Positions 53,539-62,868 of a DNA stretch of 64,000 nucleotides are shown in pieces. Position 1 is the stretch's first letter, and each line of letters begins with the position of its first letter. The notes beneath the pieces were generated by a model, which saw only the letters and a list, made by a program, of their open reading frames with translations, was not told where the DNA came from and made no database searches. Both the position numbers and the translations under genes were made by a program. Origin of the DNA: CAZUCE01 sp964619265 (GTDB taxonomy: Bacteria > Planctomycetota > UBA1135 > GCA-002686595); NCBI GenBank assembly GCA_964619265.1, contig CAZUCE010000009.1, positions 1-64,000 on the forward strand. Reading direction: 5' to 3'.

Positions 53539-53973
53539 TCAGGGCTGCGACGTCAACCCCTCTAATTCTCGGTCCATCGAGCCAATCTCCTCTTCCAGAG
53601 ACTCGAGGAGGACCCGGAGGTTCCGGCCCGTGGGACCCTCGCGATCCGCGGGTGACATGGATTCGAGGCGCTCCATGAGCTCCCCGCGTGTGCGCTGGGC
53701 CCGGGCTAGGCCGATTTGGAGCCGGAGGAGCTGGGCTCTCGGCTCTTCGGTCCCGTCCTCAGCTCGCGGGACGCGAACAGCCTCCGAGGGGGCCGAAGCC
53801 TCGCTCGGGGGGCCCGCCGGGTGGTTTGGGCCTGGGCCCGCCTCCTGGGCGCCCCCTAGGGAGGGCCATTCGAAGGGGGGGGCCTCGTTCGCCGGAGCGG
53901 TGCAGGCGGTCAGGGCCAGCAGGCCGAGCCAGGCCCGAGGACAGGAGGAGGAAACTGGCTGAGCGGGGATCAT
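53539..53973 (-). CDS. Small coiled-coil lipoprotein
   Basis: 144-aa protein with signal peptide and lipobox LTAC (Cys at about 24). A Pro/Glu/Ala-rich linker (about 28-75) leads to a helical C-terminal part (about 78-140: LLRLQIGLARAQRTRGELMERL, LRVLLESLEEEIGSMDREL) with heptad spacing. The ATG giving MIPAQP is chosen so that the signal peptide is N-terminal. It precedes the second lipoprotein gene by 66 bp and is divergent from the amidohydrolase gene. Function unknown. Confidence 0.65.
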   Translation of the reverse strand: MIPAQPVSSSCPRAWLGLLALTACTAPANEAPPFEWPSLGGAQEAGPGPNHPAGPPSEASAPSEAVRVPRAEDGTEEPRAQLLRLQIGLARAQRTRGELMERLESMSPADREGPTGRNLRVLLESLEEEIGSMDRELEGLTSQP

Positions 53974-54024
53974 GGCGCCCCAAGGATAAGCGGCCTTCGG
54001 CCGGCCTCCGTTATTTTGATCCCC

Positions 54025-55194
54025 ATGAAGCTGACCCCCCGCATCCAAGCCTTCCACAACGACATGACCGACTGGCGGCGCGATCTGCACCGCCATCCCG
54101 AGCTTGGCTTCGAGGAGGTGCGCACCTCCGGGATCGTGGCCGAGAAGCTGGCCTCGTGGGGGATCGAAGTGCACCGCGGGATCGCCACGACCGGGGTGGT
54201 GGGTGTGCTCGACGGAAAGCTCGGCCCAGGACCTTCGATCGGTTTGCGCGCGGACATGGACGCCCTACCGATGGAAGAGGAAAATGACTTCGAGCACCGC
54301 TCGACGATCGCGGGCAAGTTCCACGGCTGCGGGCACGACGGGCACACCACGATGCTGTTGGGTGCCGCTCGATACTTGGCCGAGACGCGGAACTTCGCTG
54401 GGCGCGTCGTGTTTATTTTTCAACCCGCCGAAGAGGGTCTGGCCGGCGGCCGGGTCATGGTCGAAGAGGGGTTGTTCGAGCGCTTCCCCGTCGACCAGGT
54501 CTACGGCATGCACAACTGGCCTGACGTTGAAATGGGCCGTATCGCCGTGCGTTCTGGCCCGATCATGGCGGCCAGCGATTTTCTCGACATCGAGGTTTCC
54601 GGTGTTGGAGCCCATGCGGCGATGCCCAACAAAGGCATCGATCCGATTCTTGTTGCGAGCCATCTGGTGACGGCCTTGCAGTCGTTGGTTTCGCGTCAGA
54701 CCGACCCGGTGGATTCGGCAGTGCTTTCGATCACAAAGGTCGAAGCGGGCAGTGCCTACAACGTGATCCCGGCGACCGCTACCTTGCGCGGGACTTGCCG
54801 CACTTTTCGTCCGGAGACTCGCGACGCCATGGAAAATGGCATCGAGCGCGTGGCGAGGGGCGTGGCCCAGGCGTTTGGCGCAAAGGTCCAAGTGGACTTT
54901 CGTCGCAATTATCCTCCGACCGTCAATGAGCCGGGGGCGACGCGGATCGCCGAACGGATCGCCGGCGCGGTCGTGGGCGAGGAGAATGTGGTTCGTGATG
55001 CGCAGCCGAGCCTGGGCGGCGAAGATTTCGCCTTCTTCCTAGAGCAGCGTCCGGGCTGTTACGTCTGGCTCGGCCAGGGCGGTGGGCCGCTGTCTTGCTC
55101 GGTCCACCATCCTCGTTACGACTTCAACGACGAGGTCCTCCCGATTGGAGCTAGCTGGTTTGCCACGCTCGTGGAACAGGAACTCCGAGGCTGA
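54025..55194 (+). CDS. M20-family amidohydrolase (hippurate/IAA-amino acid type)
   Basis: 389-aa metal-dependent amidohydrolase that cleaves N-acyl amino acids. Metal and catalytic motifs are HRHPELGFEE, RADMDALPMEE, HGCGHDGHTTML, PAEEGLAGG, GMHNWP and LGGEDFAFFLEQRPG; the dimerisation domain is marked by GVGAHAAMPNKGIDPI. There is no signal peptide, so it is cytoplasmic. The ATG giving MKLTPRI is preferred over a TTG three codons upstream. It stands alone, divergent from the lipoprotein pair. Confidence 0.93.
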   Translation: MKLTPRIQAFHNDMTDWRRDLHRHPELGFEEVRTSGIVAEKLASWGIEVHRGIATTGVVGVLDGKLGPGPSIGLRADMDALPMEEENDFEHRSTIAGKFHGCGHDGHTTMLLGAARYLAETRNFAGRVVFIFQPAEEGLAGGRVMVEEGLFERFPVDQVYGMHNWPDVEMGRIAVRSGPIMAASDFLDIEVSGVGAHAAMPNKGIDPILVASHLVTALQSLVSRQTDPVDSAVLSITKVEAGSAYNVIPATATLRGTCRTFRPETRDAMENGIERVARGVAQAFGAKVQVDFRRNYPPTVNEPGATRIAERIAGAVVGEENVVRDAQPSLGGEDFAFFLEQRPGCYVWLGQGGGPLSCSVHHPRYDFNDEVLPIGASWFATLVEQELRG

Positions 55195-55435
55195 TTCTGG
55201 GGCCTTTCTTGGGGGGGGACGGCGGCCCGCTCTTCCCTGAGGATGCCCCCCGGGGCTTTTCTCGGCGGCTGAAGGGGGGGGCTGACCCTCTGAATGGTGG
55301 ACAGGAGCGCGTACGCCGCTTTCGGGAGCCCCATTGTTTCAACTATGTAAGAGTTGCCCTTGGAGGGGGCTGCTTGGCCGCAGAATGCAGTTCTGCCCAC
55401 CTCCCCTTTCACGCCCATGCGGCGTATTGATTTTT

Positions 55436-56212
55436 ATGTCGGAAGTTTCGTCTTGCGAACAAGCCGTCGATATTAGGTCCCTTTTCGACGCGCTATTACA
55501 ACTTGCCCATCGGGACGAAGATGTCCGGAAACAGATGCTCCTGCTCGCCGCAAGCGTGCAGGAACAGCTTGACCCTGATGCTAACGCGCCCACCCAGTCG
55601 GACCGCTCAGAGGCTCTAGAAGGCACCAGCTCCAAGTCCCAACGTCAAGCAGCGGAAGACCGGCGAGGCCGATCGAGATCCGTCGAGGATCTACGTGCGG
55701 ATCTGAGTACGGTTCCGGCCGCCTGCAGCTTGAAGGCCCGAGCTTTAAATTGGCTGGTGGATCAAGACTCGGAGTCATCGAGTAGCGGCGAGCTCGATCC
55801 ATCGAGCGGCGCACTTCTTCAGGAGGCTCGCGAAATCCCAGGCTGCAAATTGTGGATGATCGAACGGTCCCTCGAGGCCAATTCGAAAGGCGATCTCAAG
55901 GACCTGGCCCAGTGCTTCCTCAATGCTGCGGAGTCGGCTCGTCAGGCCCTCGCGTTCGAGGCCGAGAACGGACTCGAGGCGCCGCCGCAGCGCAAGCTGA
56001 TGATGCTGATGGCTGAGGCTCAATCGGCGCTGTATGCAGCTCTGCGGAAGTTTCCGAACACCAGCGATCCCTGTCAGCTCGCCTTGTTCTCCTGGCTGCG
56101 AGAGCGGACCGACGTCCATCGGATTTTCATCTCGAAGTTCATGGACCGGAAGAACTTGGCCGACCCCAGCCAGGCCCGAGACCTGGCCAAGCGGCTGGCC
56201 GACCTAGGCTGA
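55436..56212 (+). CDS. Uncharacterised 258-aa helical protein
   Basis: No family recognised. The ATG giving MSEVSSCEQAVDIRS follows an A/T-richer stretch; an upstream start would add a Cys/Pro-rich segment unlike a protein N terminus. The N-terminal helical part (about 10-45) is followed by a charged, Ser/Glu/Arg-rich linker (about 50-85). A helical C-terminal domain (about 85-258) contains CKLWMIERSLEANSKGDLKDL, KLMMLMAEAQSALYAALRKF and FSWLRERTDVHRIFISKFM, which may form a bundle. There is no signal peptide or membrane segment. Base composition seems lower in GC than its neighbours. A 6-bp inverted repeat (55380-55396) lies upstream. Confidence 0.65.
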   Translation: MSEVSSCEQAVDIRSLFDALLQLAHRDEDVRKQMLLLAASVQEQLDPDANAPTQSDRSEALEGTSSKSQRQAAEDRRGRSRSVEDLRADLSTVPAACSLKARALNWLVDQDSESSSSGELDPSSGALLQEAREIPGCKLWMIERSLEANSKGDLKDLAQCFLNAAESARQALAFEAENGLEAPPQRKLMMLMAEAQSALYAALRKFPNTSDPCQLALFSWLRERTDVHRIFISKFMDRKNLADPSQARDLAKRLADLG

Positions 56213-56307
56213 TTCGGCCTCTTGGTGGACCCGGCCCGCGGGGCCGGTTCTCCCTCAGACCCTGATCCTTACCTGGTTCTGGGGCGGCGGCCTGCTAGTC
56301 TCCGTCC

Positions 56308-56862
56308 GTGCGCATCGTCCTTCTCACAATCCTCGGCACGTTCCTGCTGTTCTCGATGGCCGGCCTGGCTCTTCCGGAGCGCGCGCAGATCGAGCGCTCG
56401 ATGGAGATCGAAGCGTCGATGACCGAGATCCACGAGGCCTTGACGGAGCTTCGCGCCTGGCCTAACTGGCATCCCATGTTTGCCCATCCCTCCGAGACGG
56501 GGCTCCACGTGGAATACGGCGAGCTCACCCGCGGGGTCGGCGGGCGAATGCAACTTCAGTTCAGCACTCGCTTTGGGGTTCTGTTCACCATTGTCGTCTC
56601 CGATCCGGAAAGTGGCGTCGAGATCGAGCTCCACTCCGGCTCCCAGGAATTGGACCTGTGGCGGGGCGAGGGCGCCCTCTCGCTGGAGTCGATTCGATTT
56701 GCGCCGACCGTCGGCGGCACGGAGGTCACCTGGGTTCAGACCGGAACCGAGGCGGGATCGCTTCTTGGCCGTACGGTCTCCGCACTGGTGATGCGCGGAA
56801 GGGTAGCCCGGCAAATCGAAGCTGCCCTGGAAGGACTGGCAGAGCTCGTCACGAAAGACTGA
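56308..56862 (+). CDS. Membrane-anchored SRPBCC (START-like) protein
   Basis: 184-aa protein with an N-terminal hydrophobic anchor or signal (MRIVLLTILGTFLLFSMAGLALP). A polyketide-cyclase/dehydrase-like SRPBCC domain follows: IERSMEIEASMTEIHEALTELRAWPNWHPMF is the classic first strand, helix and Trp-rich loop. The domain forms a hydrophobic cavity for small ligands; the ligand is unknown. The start codon is GTG. It lies 95 bp after the unknown 258-aa gene and is convergent with the SbcC-like gene. Confidence 0.8.
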   Translation: MRIVLLTILGTFLLFSMAGLALPERAQIERSMEIEASMTEIHEALTELRAWPNWHPMFAHPSETGLHVEYGELTRGVGGRMQLQFSTRFGVLFTIVVSDPESGVEIELHSGSQELDLWRGEGALSLESIRFAPTVGGTEVTWVQTGTEAGSLLGRTVSALVMRGRVARQIEAALEGLAELVTKD

Positions 56863-57073
56863 CCCTCTTCAAGGGAGGGGAGGCGAACGCGCGAGCTGTC
56901 CGTGGCAAACAGCCCCGCCGCTCGGAGCAGATGCCCGCCGCCTGGAGCAGACCCGGCACTTGCCCTGAACCTGCGCTGCACCGGCTTCGCAACCAACAGG
57001 CTCCGGTTCATCGATGCGGTTTGCCGGGCGCGAATCTAGATCGTGTGCCCGGTGACGACCGTTGCTTCCCCGG

Positions 57074-60000
57074 CTAGATCGTTGCCGGAGTTTGGCCCGG
57101 AGGGGCCGTGGAGGGGCTCGATTCGGAAGAGCTCGAGGAGCCGGGCGCGTTGTCGAGCTGTTGGAACAGCCGATCGGCTAGGTCGTGGACGCCTTGGGCA
57201 TCCAGAGCACCGCTGGAGAGGAAGCGCTTGGCGGACCCGAGGGTCTCGCGATGCAGGCTCTCGACGTCAAGCGGTTCCCGTCCGTCCAGCAGACCCTGGG
57301 CTTCGAGCCAGGCTTCCAGCTTGTCGATCGACGCGCTGCGGTAGCCCTTGATCTGCTTGTCGCGGAGGGCGGCAATCAAGAGCTTCGGGTTTCCGCCCAG
57401 ACTGTTGGTGAGTTGTTCGACTTCGTCGACGCGAGCTTCGGTGACCCCGTCGGCACGATCGAGCTCGGGGCGACCGATCGGCTTGCCGCGGCCCACGTGC
57501 CAGTTGTCGATGGCCAGTTTGGCTACGCCGCAGCGCGCATCGAGCAGTCTGGAGCGGTCGGCGTTTCCGCACAGGCTCGGTCCATTGCCGCGGTCCGAGC
57601 TGGCGCGCCACTGTCCGAGGGTCTCGATCCGGCTGCGCAAGAGCTTTTCGAGTAGCGCCAAGTCGTCGTGCAGCAGGTGGTAAAGGTGCAGCGACTCAGC
57701 CGGCAGATGCGGACGCGGCAGGGCAACACCCAGCTCGTGGGCGTAATCCTCGGGCGACTTGTCCTTGGAGGAGGGAATGCGCGGGGCCTTGGGGACGATC
57801 AGGCTCTTCGGTGTGCGCGCGGTATTTGCGAGCTTGCGCACCACGGCCATGTCGATCAGGTTCGGCGGCTGCTCGTCGAGTTCCTCGGCGAGTTGCTGCC
57901 AGATCTGGTCCTCATGCAGGTTGGCGCTCATGTAGAGCACTTGACGCCCGCGGGAGACCAGGTCGTAGACGGCGCCGACCATGGCGCGGAAGCGATGGGA
58001 GTCGGAAAGGCTGAACGCTTCGTCGAGGACCAGCGGGATCTTCTCGCCGCGCTCGGCCTCCTCGGCAAACGCGATGCGCACGGCGAGCAGGAGCTGCATG
58101 CGCGTTCCATCCGACAGCTCGCGCAGGCCTAGCCGGCGCCCGGAATCGGTCTCCTTGGCCTTGAATTCGACGCGCAGGGTTTCGGATTCGCCCTGGACCT
58201 CCAGGTGGTAGCGATCGCTCGTGAAGTCAGCGAACAGGTCGGCGGCTCGTTTGAGCACATCAGGGCGCGACTGGCTTTCGTATTCGAGGGCGACGTCTTC
58301 AAGCAGGTATTGCCCGGCGGCACGGGTTAGCAGCGACTGCCGCTTGCCAACGAGTTTTTCGCTCGTCTCGATCAGAGCCGACTCGGCGGCGCCCATCCGG
58401 TCCGATTCCATTTCGGCCTCGAGCGCGTGGGAAATGCGTCCGATTTCCTGGTCGAGCCCGCTGGCGCTATCGGCGCGGGCGCGCGCTTTTTCGAGGCGTT
58501 CCTCGAGGGCGGTCAGTTCGAGCTCGGCGAGGGAGGTGTCTTCACCTAGTTCCGATTCGAGCCGCCGGCGTTCCCGCTCGACCTCGGCCAGACGTTCCCG
58601 CTGCCCCAGGTAGGAGGCACGCTGAAGCGACAGGCGTTCGAGTCCGGCTTGATCACCGAGCTCCAGTTGTCGGGCGCCAAAGAACTCAAGGCGGCGGGTT
58701 TCGATGCGTTCGACGCGGGCGGTCAGGCCGGGCTTTTCGGTCTCAGCTTCTTCGCGCAGGCGACGCGCCTCGCGGCGGGCGCCCTCAGCCTCGGCAAGCT
58801 GTTTCCAGGCGGTCCGTAGCGGAGTGGATTCAGGGTCACCGGGGTGGCGCTCAACGACGCAGCCGGCCGACTCGAGGAATCTGGAGAGGCCGCCGGCCAC
58901 GGAACCCGTGCGCTGGTCAAGGCGCTCGCGCTCGGCGCGGGCGCGCTTCAACTCGGCGCGGGCCGCACGCAGCTCGGAGATTCGGTGCACCAGCTCACGG
59001 CGGGTTATTCGCCCGCCCTCCAGGTCCACACCCAGGCGATTGCGCAGATCCTCGGCGAAGGCGGCATGCTCGTTCAGGCGCTGCTCGGTACGCCGCAATT
59101 CGCGGTCGACGACGTCGGCCTCGAGGGCGTATTCATCCGAAACCTCGCCGGCATGCACCAACTCTTCGAGTTCTTTGAGACGCTTTTCGACCGCTGATTC
59201 CTGCCACTTACTGGGCTGGTCCTGATCAGAATGGCGGTACTTGTTGGCGATCTTGACCCGTTCCGACATGAACCGGTGTCGCGTGCGGCTGACGACCGGT
59301 TGGAGCAGGGCCGCGGTCGCGCCAATGCCGGCCACGATCGCGAACACCGGATGCACCGATACAGACAAGGCGACCCCAACGAGCACAACGACGACGCCTA
59401 AAATTGGAACCCATTGAGGGAATTCCAGATCGTCGGGTATCGGGGACCGCAACCACTCACGCAGCACTTCGGCGCCCTCGGAGGGGTTGCCGCGCATGGC
59501 CGGCAGCACTCGGCTGCGCAAGTGCTCGCGCTGCTGGTCCAGCATCGCGCGGCGGCCTTCGAGTTCTTCGGCCTCGTCGAAGTAGGAGTCGAGTTCACGC
59601 AGTTCGTTCGAATCCAGGGGCTCGAGTCGAACATCGGCCGGCTCTTCATCCCGATCGACCTCACGCTCGCCGCGCAGTTCTTCGCGCGCCGCTAATTCAC
59701 GGGCCGCGACCTGGCCTTCCGCCGCGACGGCCTGTTCGAGGTCCCGTTCGAGGTCCCGCAGGCCGGCCAGCTCAGCTTCGCGCCGCTCCAGCTCGCCCGG
59801 ATCCAGTTCCACGCCGGCTCCCAGAGCGCGGGCTTCGCGCTGTTCGGCCTGGGACAGCTTGGCTGAGCAGCGTTCGAGCAGCTCGCGGGATTCGGCGAGC
59901 TCGCGGGCTAGTTCTTCGGCCTGCTCCAGGTCGCGTTCAGCCGTGGCCTCGAGACCACTCTCGAAGGCTTCGAGGCCGGAGACCGCCGATTTTTCGGAGG

Positions 60001-60637
60001 TACGCGATCGGACGAGTTTGTGTGCAAGTTCGAGCCGGGTGACTTCGCGGGCCGCGGCGACCGCCGCGTCGCGCCGCGCGCGAAGATCGTCCAAGCGATC
60101 TTCCTGTTCGGTGAGCTGCTGCTGCTCGATCTCGAGCTGGTCGACCTTGCGCCGGGCTTCCAGGTGCGCATCGCCCTGGCGCTTGGCCTCGAATTGTCCG
60201 ACGGCGTAAGGGCCCTTGAGCAGGGCTTCCATGTCGTAGCCGCCGGTGAGCTGGCGGCGGACCGCGCGGGCCAAGTCTTCTTCGGATTGGCCCGAGTCGT
60301 CGAGTAGGTCGCGCACGCCGACCGCAAAGCAGCTAGCGCGCGTCGAGATCGGCAGATCGGGAGCTTCGCACGGCTTGCCACCACGCTTCCAGGTGACCTT
60401 GCCCGAGCTCAAGCTGGCGTGCAGCTCGCCCTTGGAGTCTTCGAAGACCGCGTCGAGCTCAACTCCGTTGGTGTATTCCTTCTCGACGAACAGCAGCGCG
60501 CGGAGCGCGCGCCGCGTGGTGCTTTTGCCCGAGCCGTTGGGACCGAGGACCAAGACCGGGTCGCGTTCGAGCGGACCGATCGAGAACTTCTCGTCGATCC
60601 CGGGAACTCGCTGAACGGAAAGGCGGATGAGTCGCAT
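57074..60637 (-). CDS. SbcC/YhaN-like ATPase with long C-terminal extension
   Basis: 1187-aa SMC-type ATPase. Walker A GPNGSGKST lies at 32-40 and the signature LRELSDGTRMQ with Walker B IPLVLDEAF near 845-875. Between them are two long coiled-coil arms with, at the turn, a hydrophobic stretch of about 40 residues (about 409-450) as in YhaN-type proteins, which may be membrane-associated. After the ATPase head a further region of about 240 residues (945-1187) is added that SbcC and YhaN lack, ending in a Ser/Pro-rich tail. It starts within the stop of the nuclease gene (TGATG) and probably forms a DNA-end-processing complex with it. Confidence 0.87.
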   Translation of the reverse strand: MRLIRLSVQRVPGIDEKFSIGPLERDPVLVLGPNGSGKSTTRRALRALLFVEKEYTNGVELDAVFEDSKGELHASLSSGKVTWKRGGKPCEAPDLPISTRASCFAVGVRDLLDDSGQSEEDLARAVRRQLTGGYDMEALLKGPYAVGQFEAKRQGDAHLEARRKVDQLEIEQQQLTEQEDRLDDLRARRDAAVAAAREVTRLELAHKLVRSRTSEKSAVSGLEAFESGLEATAERDLEQAEELARELAESRELLERCSAKLSQAEQREARALGAGVELDPGELERREAELAGLRDLERDLEQAVAAEGQVAARELAAREELRGEREVDRDEEPADVRLEPLDSNELRELDSYFDEAEELEGRRAMLDQQREHLRSRVLPAMRGNPSEGAEVLREWLRSPIPDDLEFPQWVPILGVVVVLVGVALSVSVHPVFAIVAGIGATAALLQPVVSRTRHRFMSERVKIANKYRHSDQDQPSKWQESAVEKRLKELEELVHAGEVSDEYALEADVVDRELRRTEQRLNEHAAFAEDLRNRLGVDLEGGRITRRELVHRISELRAARAELKRARAERERLDQRTGSVAGGLSRFLESAGCVVERHPGDPESTPLRTAWKQLAEAEGARREARRLREEAETEKPGLTARVERIETRRLEFFGARQLELGDQAGLERLSLQRASYLGQRERLAEVERERRRLESELGEDTSLAELELTALEERLEKARARADSASGLDQEIGRISHALEAEMESDRMGAAESALIETSEKLVGKRQSLLTRAAGQYLLEDVALEYESQSRPDVLKRAADLFADFTSDRYHLEVQGESETLRVEFKAKETDSGRRLGLRELSDGTRMQLLLAVRIAFAEEAERGEKIPLVLDEAFSLSDSHRFRAMVGAVYDLVSRGRQVLYMSANLHEDQIWQQLAEELDEQPPNLIDMAVVRKLANTARTPKSLIVPKAPRIPSSKDKSPEDYAHELGVALPRPHLPAESLHLYHLLHDDLALLEKLLRSRIETLGQWRASSDRGNGPSLCGNADRSRLLDARCGVAKLAIDNWHVGRGKPIGRPELDRADGVTEARVDEVEQLTNSLGGNPKLLIAALRDKQIKGYRSASIDKLEAWLEAQGLLDGREPLDVESLHRETLGSAKRFLSSGALDAQGVHDLADRLFQQLDNAPGSSSSSESSPSTAPPGQTPATI

Positions 60638-61962
60638 CAGAATCCACCGTCCATTTCCTGGCCTTGGGCGAGCACGCGCTCGAGAGCTTCGTGAGCCGCT
60701 TCGATGAGCGAACGCTGGAGCTCTTCGGTCTCGATGGGATGCATGTCGAGTCCCAGGGAGTTGCGGTTGGCGAGTCCGAGACGGCGCGGCAGTTCTTCGG
60801 CGGCGCGCTCGACCATGCGTTGACCCTCAGAATCCAGGGCTTCGAGCGAAAGGATTCGCTTCGCGATCAGGCCAGGATAGCTCGTGTCGCGGGCGAGCAC
60901 ATCGAGGTTGCGTGCGGCACGCGCCCGATCGACAATTTGATCCACGTAGTAAAACGTGCGATCCGCGCGCAGGGAGGGAAGCCCGCCGGCACGGTTCTCG
61001 AGACTGGCTACCGCGCGCGACAACGCAAGTCGCGAGCTGCTGCGGCCGACCAAGTGGACGCGGACGCAGACCGCTTGGGTGTTCTCGGTCTCGCCCATCA
61101 GCCTGGCGGCGGTTTGCTCCAGGCCGCGCTTGTACAGAAGGTCGTGCAGGACGTCTTCGTAGCCCGAAGCATCCGACGCGCCGAGTTCGGATACATCGAG
61201 CTCGATGTTCTCGTAGCGCAGCGGCGCGAGGGGCAAGTGTTCCACGGAGAGCGCCCCCTTTTCGTTCAGATTCAGTACCCACGGTCCGCGGGGTCCCGTT
61301 TCGCCCGGATCAAACGCCGTCACCGAGCCCAGGTAGCCAATCGGTGGCTTGCCTTCGAGGCTCGGTTTGTGGACGTGGCCCAGCAGCCAGGCGTTGAGGC
61401 CGGTCTTGGCCAAGGCCGTACGCGCAACCGGGGCGTAGGCGCTGGATTTCTTGTCGAGGTCCGCGTGCAAGAGCCCGATCTCGGTGACGCCTTTCTTGCG
61501 CTGACCCGGAAAGCCCTCGAGCGGGTTCAAGGTGTAGTGCTGATCGGGGAACGACCAGCCCCAAACGCGCAACAGCGCAGCGCCGTCGCGCTTGATGTCG
61601 AAGGACTCCCAACGGCCGCCGCGGCCGAGCAATTGGAAGGCTGGAATCCGCTCCGCGAGGCGCGGCAGGGCCTCGGTGTCGTGATTTCCCGTGACGCCGA
61701 GGACCGGGATGCCGAGTTCGGTCAATTCGGTCACCGCGTCGAGCAGCGCTCCGAACGCCGCGAAGCGATCTTCGAGCCGTTCGACCACGTCGCCGGCCAG
61801 CAGGACGGCGTCCACCTCGAGCTCGATCGCCTTTTGGACGCATTCGCGCAGGGCGGCTTCGGGGCCAAGTTCCCTCGCGTTGAGCAGGGCTTCGTCGGGG
61901 GGGAGGTGCGTGGGCCGGCGGCCCAGGTGCAGATCGCCGATACAGAGCAGTTGAGCCTTCAC
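60637..61962 (-). CDS. SbcD/YhaO-like DNA repair exonuclease
   Basis: 441-aa calcineurin-like phosphoesterase of the Mre11/SbcD/YhaO type. The metal motifs are GDLHLGR, LLAGDVVE, VTGNHD, LLHADLD and LLGHVHKP. The C-terminal part (about 290-441) is the usual capping and partner-binding region. The GTG giving MKAQLLCIGDLHLG is preferred because the metal motif is near the N terminus in relatives. The partner ATPase gene starts in its stop codon (TGATG), so the two subunits should be made together. Confidence 0.9.
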   Translation of the reverse strand: MKAQLLCIGDLHLGRRPTHLPPDEALLNARELGPEAALRECVQKAIELEVDAVLLAGDVVERLEDRFAAFGALLDAVTELTELGIPVLGVTGNHDTEALPRLAERIPAFQLLGRGGRWESFDIKRDGAALLRVWGWSFPDQHYTLNPLEGFPGQRKKGVTEIGLLHADLDKKSSAYAPVARTALAKTGLNAWLLGHVHKPSLEGKPPIGYLGSVTAFDPGETGPRGPWVLNLNEKGALSVEHLPLAPLRYENIELDVSELGASDASGYEDVLHDLLYKRGLEQTAARLMGETENTQAVCVRVHLVGRSSSRLALSRAVASLENRAGGLPSLRADRTFYYVDQIVDRARAARNLDVLARDTSYPGLIAKRILSLEALDSEGQRMVERAAEELPRRLGLANRNSLGLDMHPIETEELQRSLIEAAHEALERVLAQGQEMDGGF

Positions 61963-62129
61963 GCGCGAGAGATTAGCGCGCCGGGGCGACCGGCTCGCGG
62001 CTCGCCCGGAGCAAAAGCGGCGGAGGCGCTTGGGGAAGGCCCTGGAATCACCCGCTTGTCCACAGCGGTCTCCAGGGCTGGACGTACACTCCACGGCCCC
62101 AAGAACGGCATCGGGCCGACTTTCTCCCC

Positions 62130-62768
62130 ATGAAACTCACACGTCTCCACGGACTTTCCACATGGCCGGTCTACCAGCCGGACCGGCGGATCGACTTCAA
62201 CGGATTCTTCCTCGCGGCGGACGCCACCGGCGGTGCGGGCGGCATTTTGATCGACCCCATGCCGCTGGACCCGGTCCAGCTGGCCCAGGTCACGGAGCAG
62301 GGCGGAGCCGGCTTCGTGATCGTCACGAACGCCGACCACCTGCGCGCCGGCGCCGAGCTAGCCGATCGCTTCCAGGCTCAGTTGGTGGCCCCGGCGCCGG
62401 ACTCGGAGCGCTTTTCGGAGTCGATCCGGGGCCGAATCGACGCCTGGTTTGGACCCGATGAAGAACTTCCCGCGCCGCTCGCGGCGCTTTTCGACGTGAG
62501 TTGGATGGCCGGGGGCAAGTCGCCCCTCGAACCGGCCCTCTATTGGAAAGCCCAGCAGGCTTGGGTCTTCTCAGACCTCGTGCGTTCCCACGAATCCGGA
62601 CGCCTGCGGCTCTTACCGGCGCCCAAACTCTCCGACGAGTCCCGCGCCAAGGCGGACGTTCGCGAACTGCTCGCGCGCCCGGCCGAGGCGATCCTGCTCG
62701 GCGATGGGGACTCGATCTTCAACGGAGCTCGCGAGGCCTTGGACGCCCTGGCTGCCGAGCTCGCCTGA
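62130..62768 (+). CDS. MBL-fold protein lacking the metal motif
   Basis: 212-aa protein with the outline of a metallo-beta-lactamase domain: N-terminal strands and ILIDPMPL, then IVTNADHLRAGAEL where HxHxDH is expected, and LLPAPKLSDESRA and ILLGDGDSIF near the end. Only the final Asp-His of the metal motif remains, so metal binding in the usual way is unlikely. Relatives of this shortened type are often annotated as MBL hydrolases of unknown function. It is divergent from the exonuclease gene and 100 bp before the aminopeptidase start. Confidence 0.68.
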   Translation: MKLTRLHGLSTWPVYQPDRRIDFNGFFLAADATGGAGGILIDPMPLDPVQLAQVTEQGGAGFVIVTNADHLRAGAELADRFQAQLVAPAPDSERFSESIRGRIDAWFGPDEELPAPLAALFDVSWMAGGKSPLEPALYWKAQQAWVFSDLVRSHESGRLRLLPAPKLSDESRAKADVRELLARPAEAILLGDGDSIFNGAREALDALAAELA

Positions 62769-62868
62769 TCGTTGTCCAAGCTCCGGCGCCCGAACGAACC
62801 AGGCGCCGCCGCCTGCCACGGGCTGGCCTAGCTCACCCCTCTCTACCCTCAAACCTCTCGACTCCCTC

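Noticed and set aside
55211..55281. Two G8 homopolymer runs as a phase-variation switch
   Set aside because: They lie more than 150 bp upstream of the next start and not in a reading frame; G-runs occur elsewhere in this GC-rich window.
56863..57073. Small gene in the gap between the SRPBCC and SbcC-like genes
   Set aside because: Open frames there lack a start with a ribosome-binding site and any motif; the gap separates convergent genes.
60664..62133. 489-codon frame antisense to the SbcD-like gene
   Set aside because: The opposite strand holds the full phosphoesterase motif set; this frame has none.
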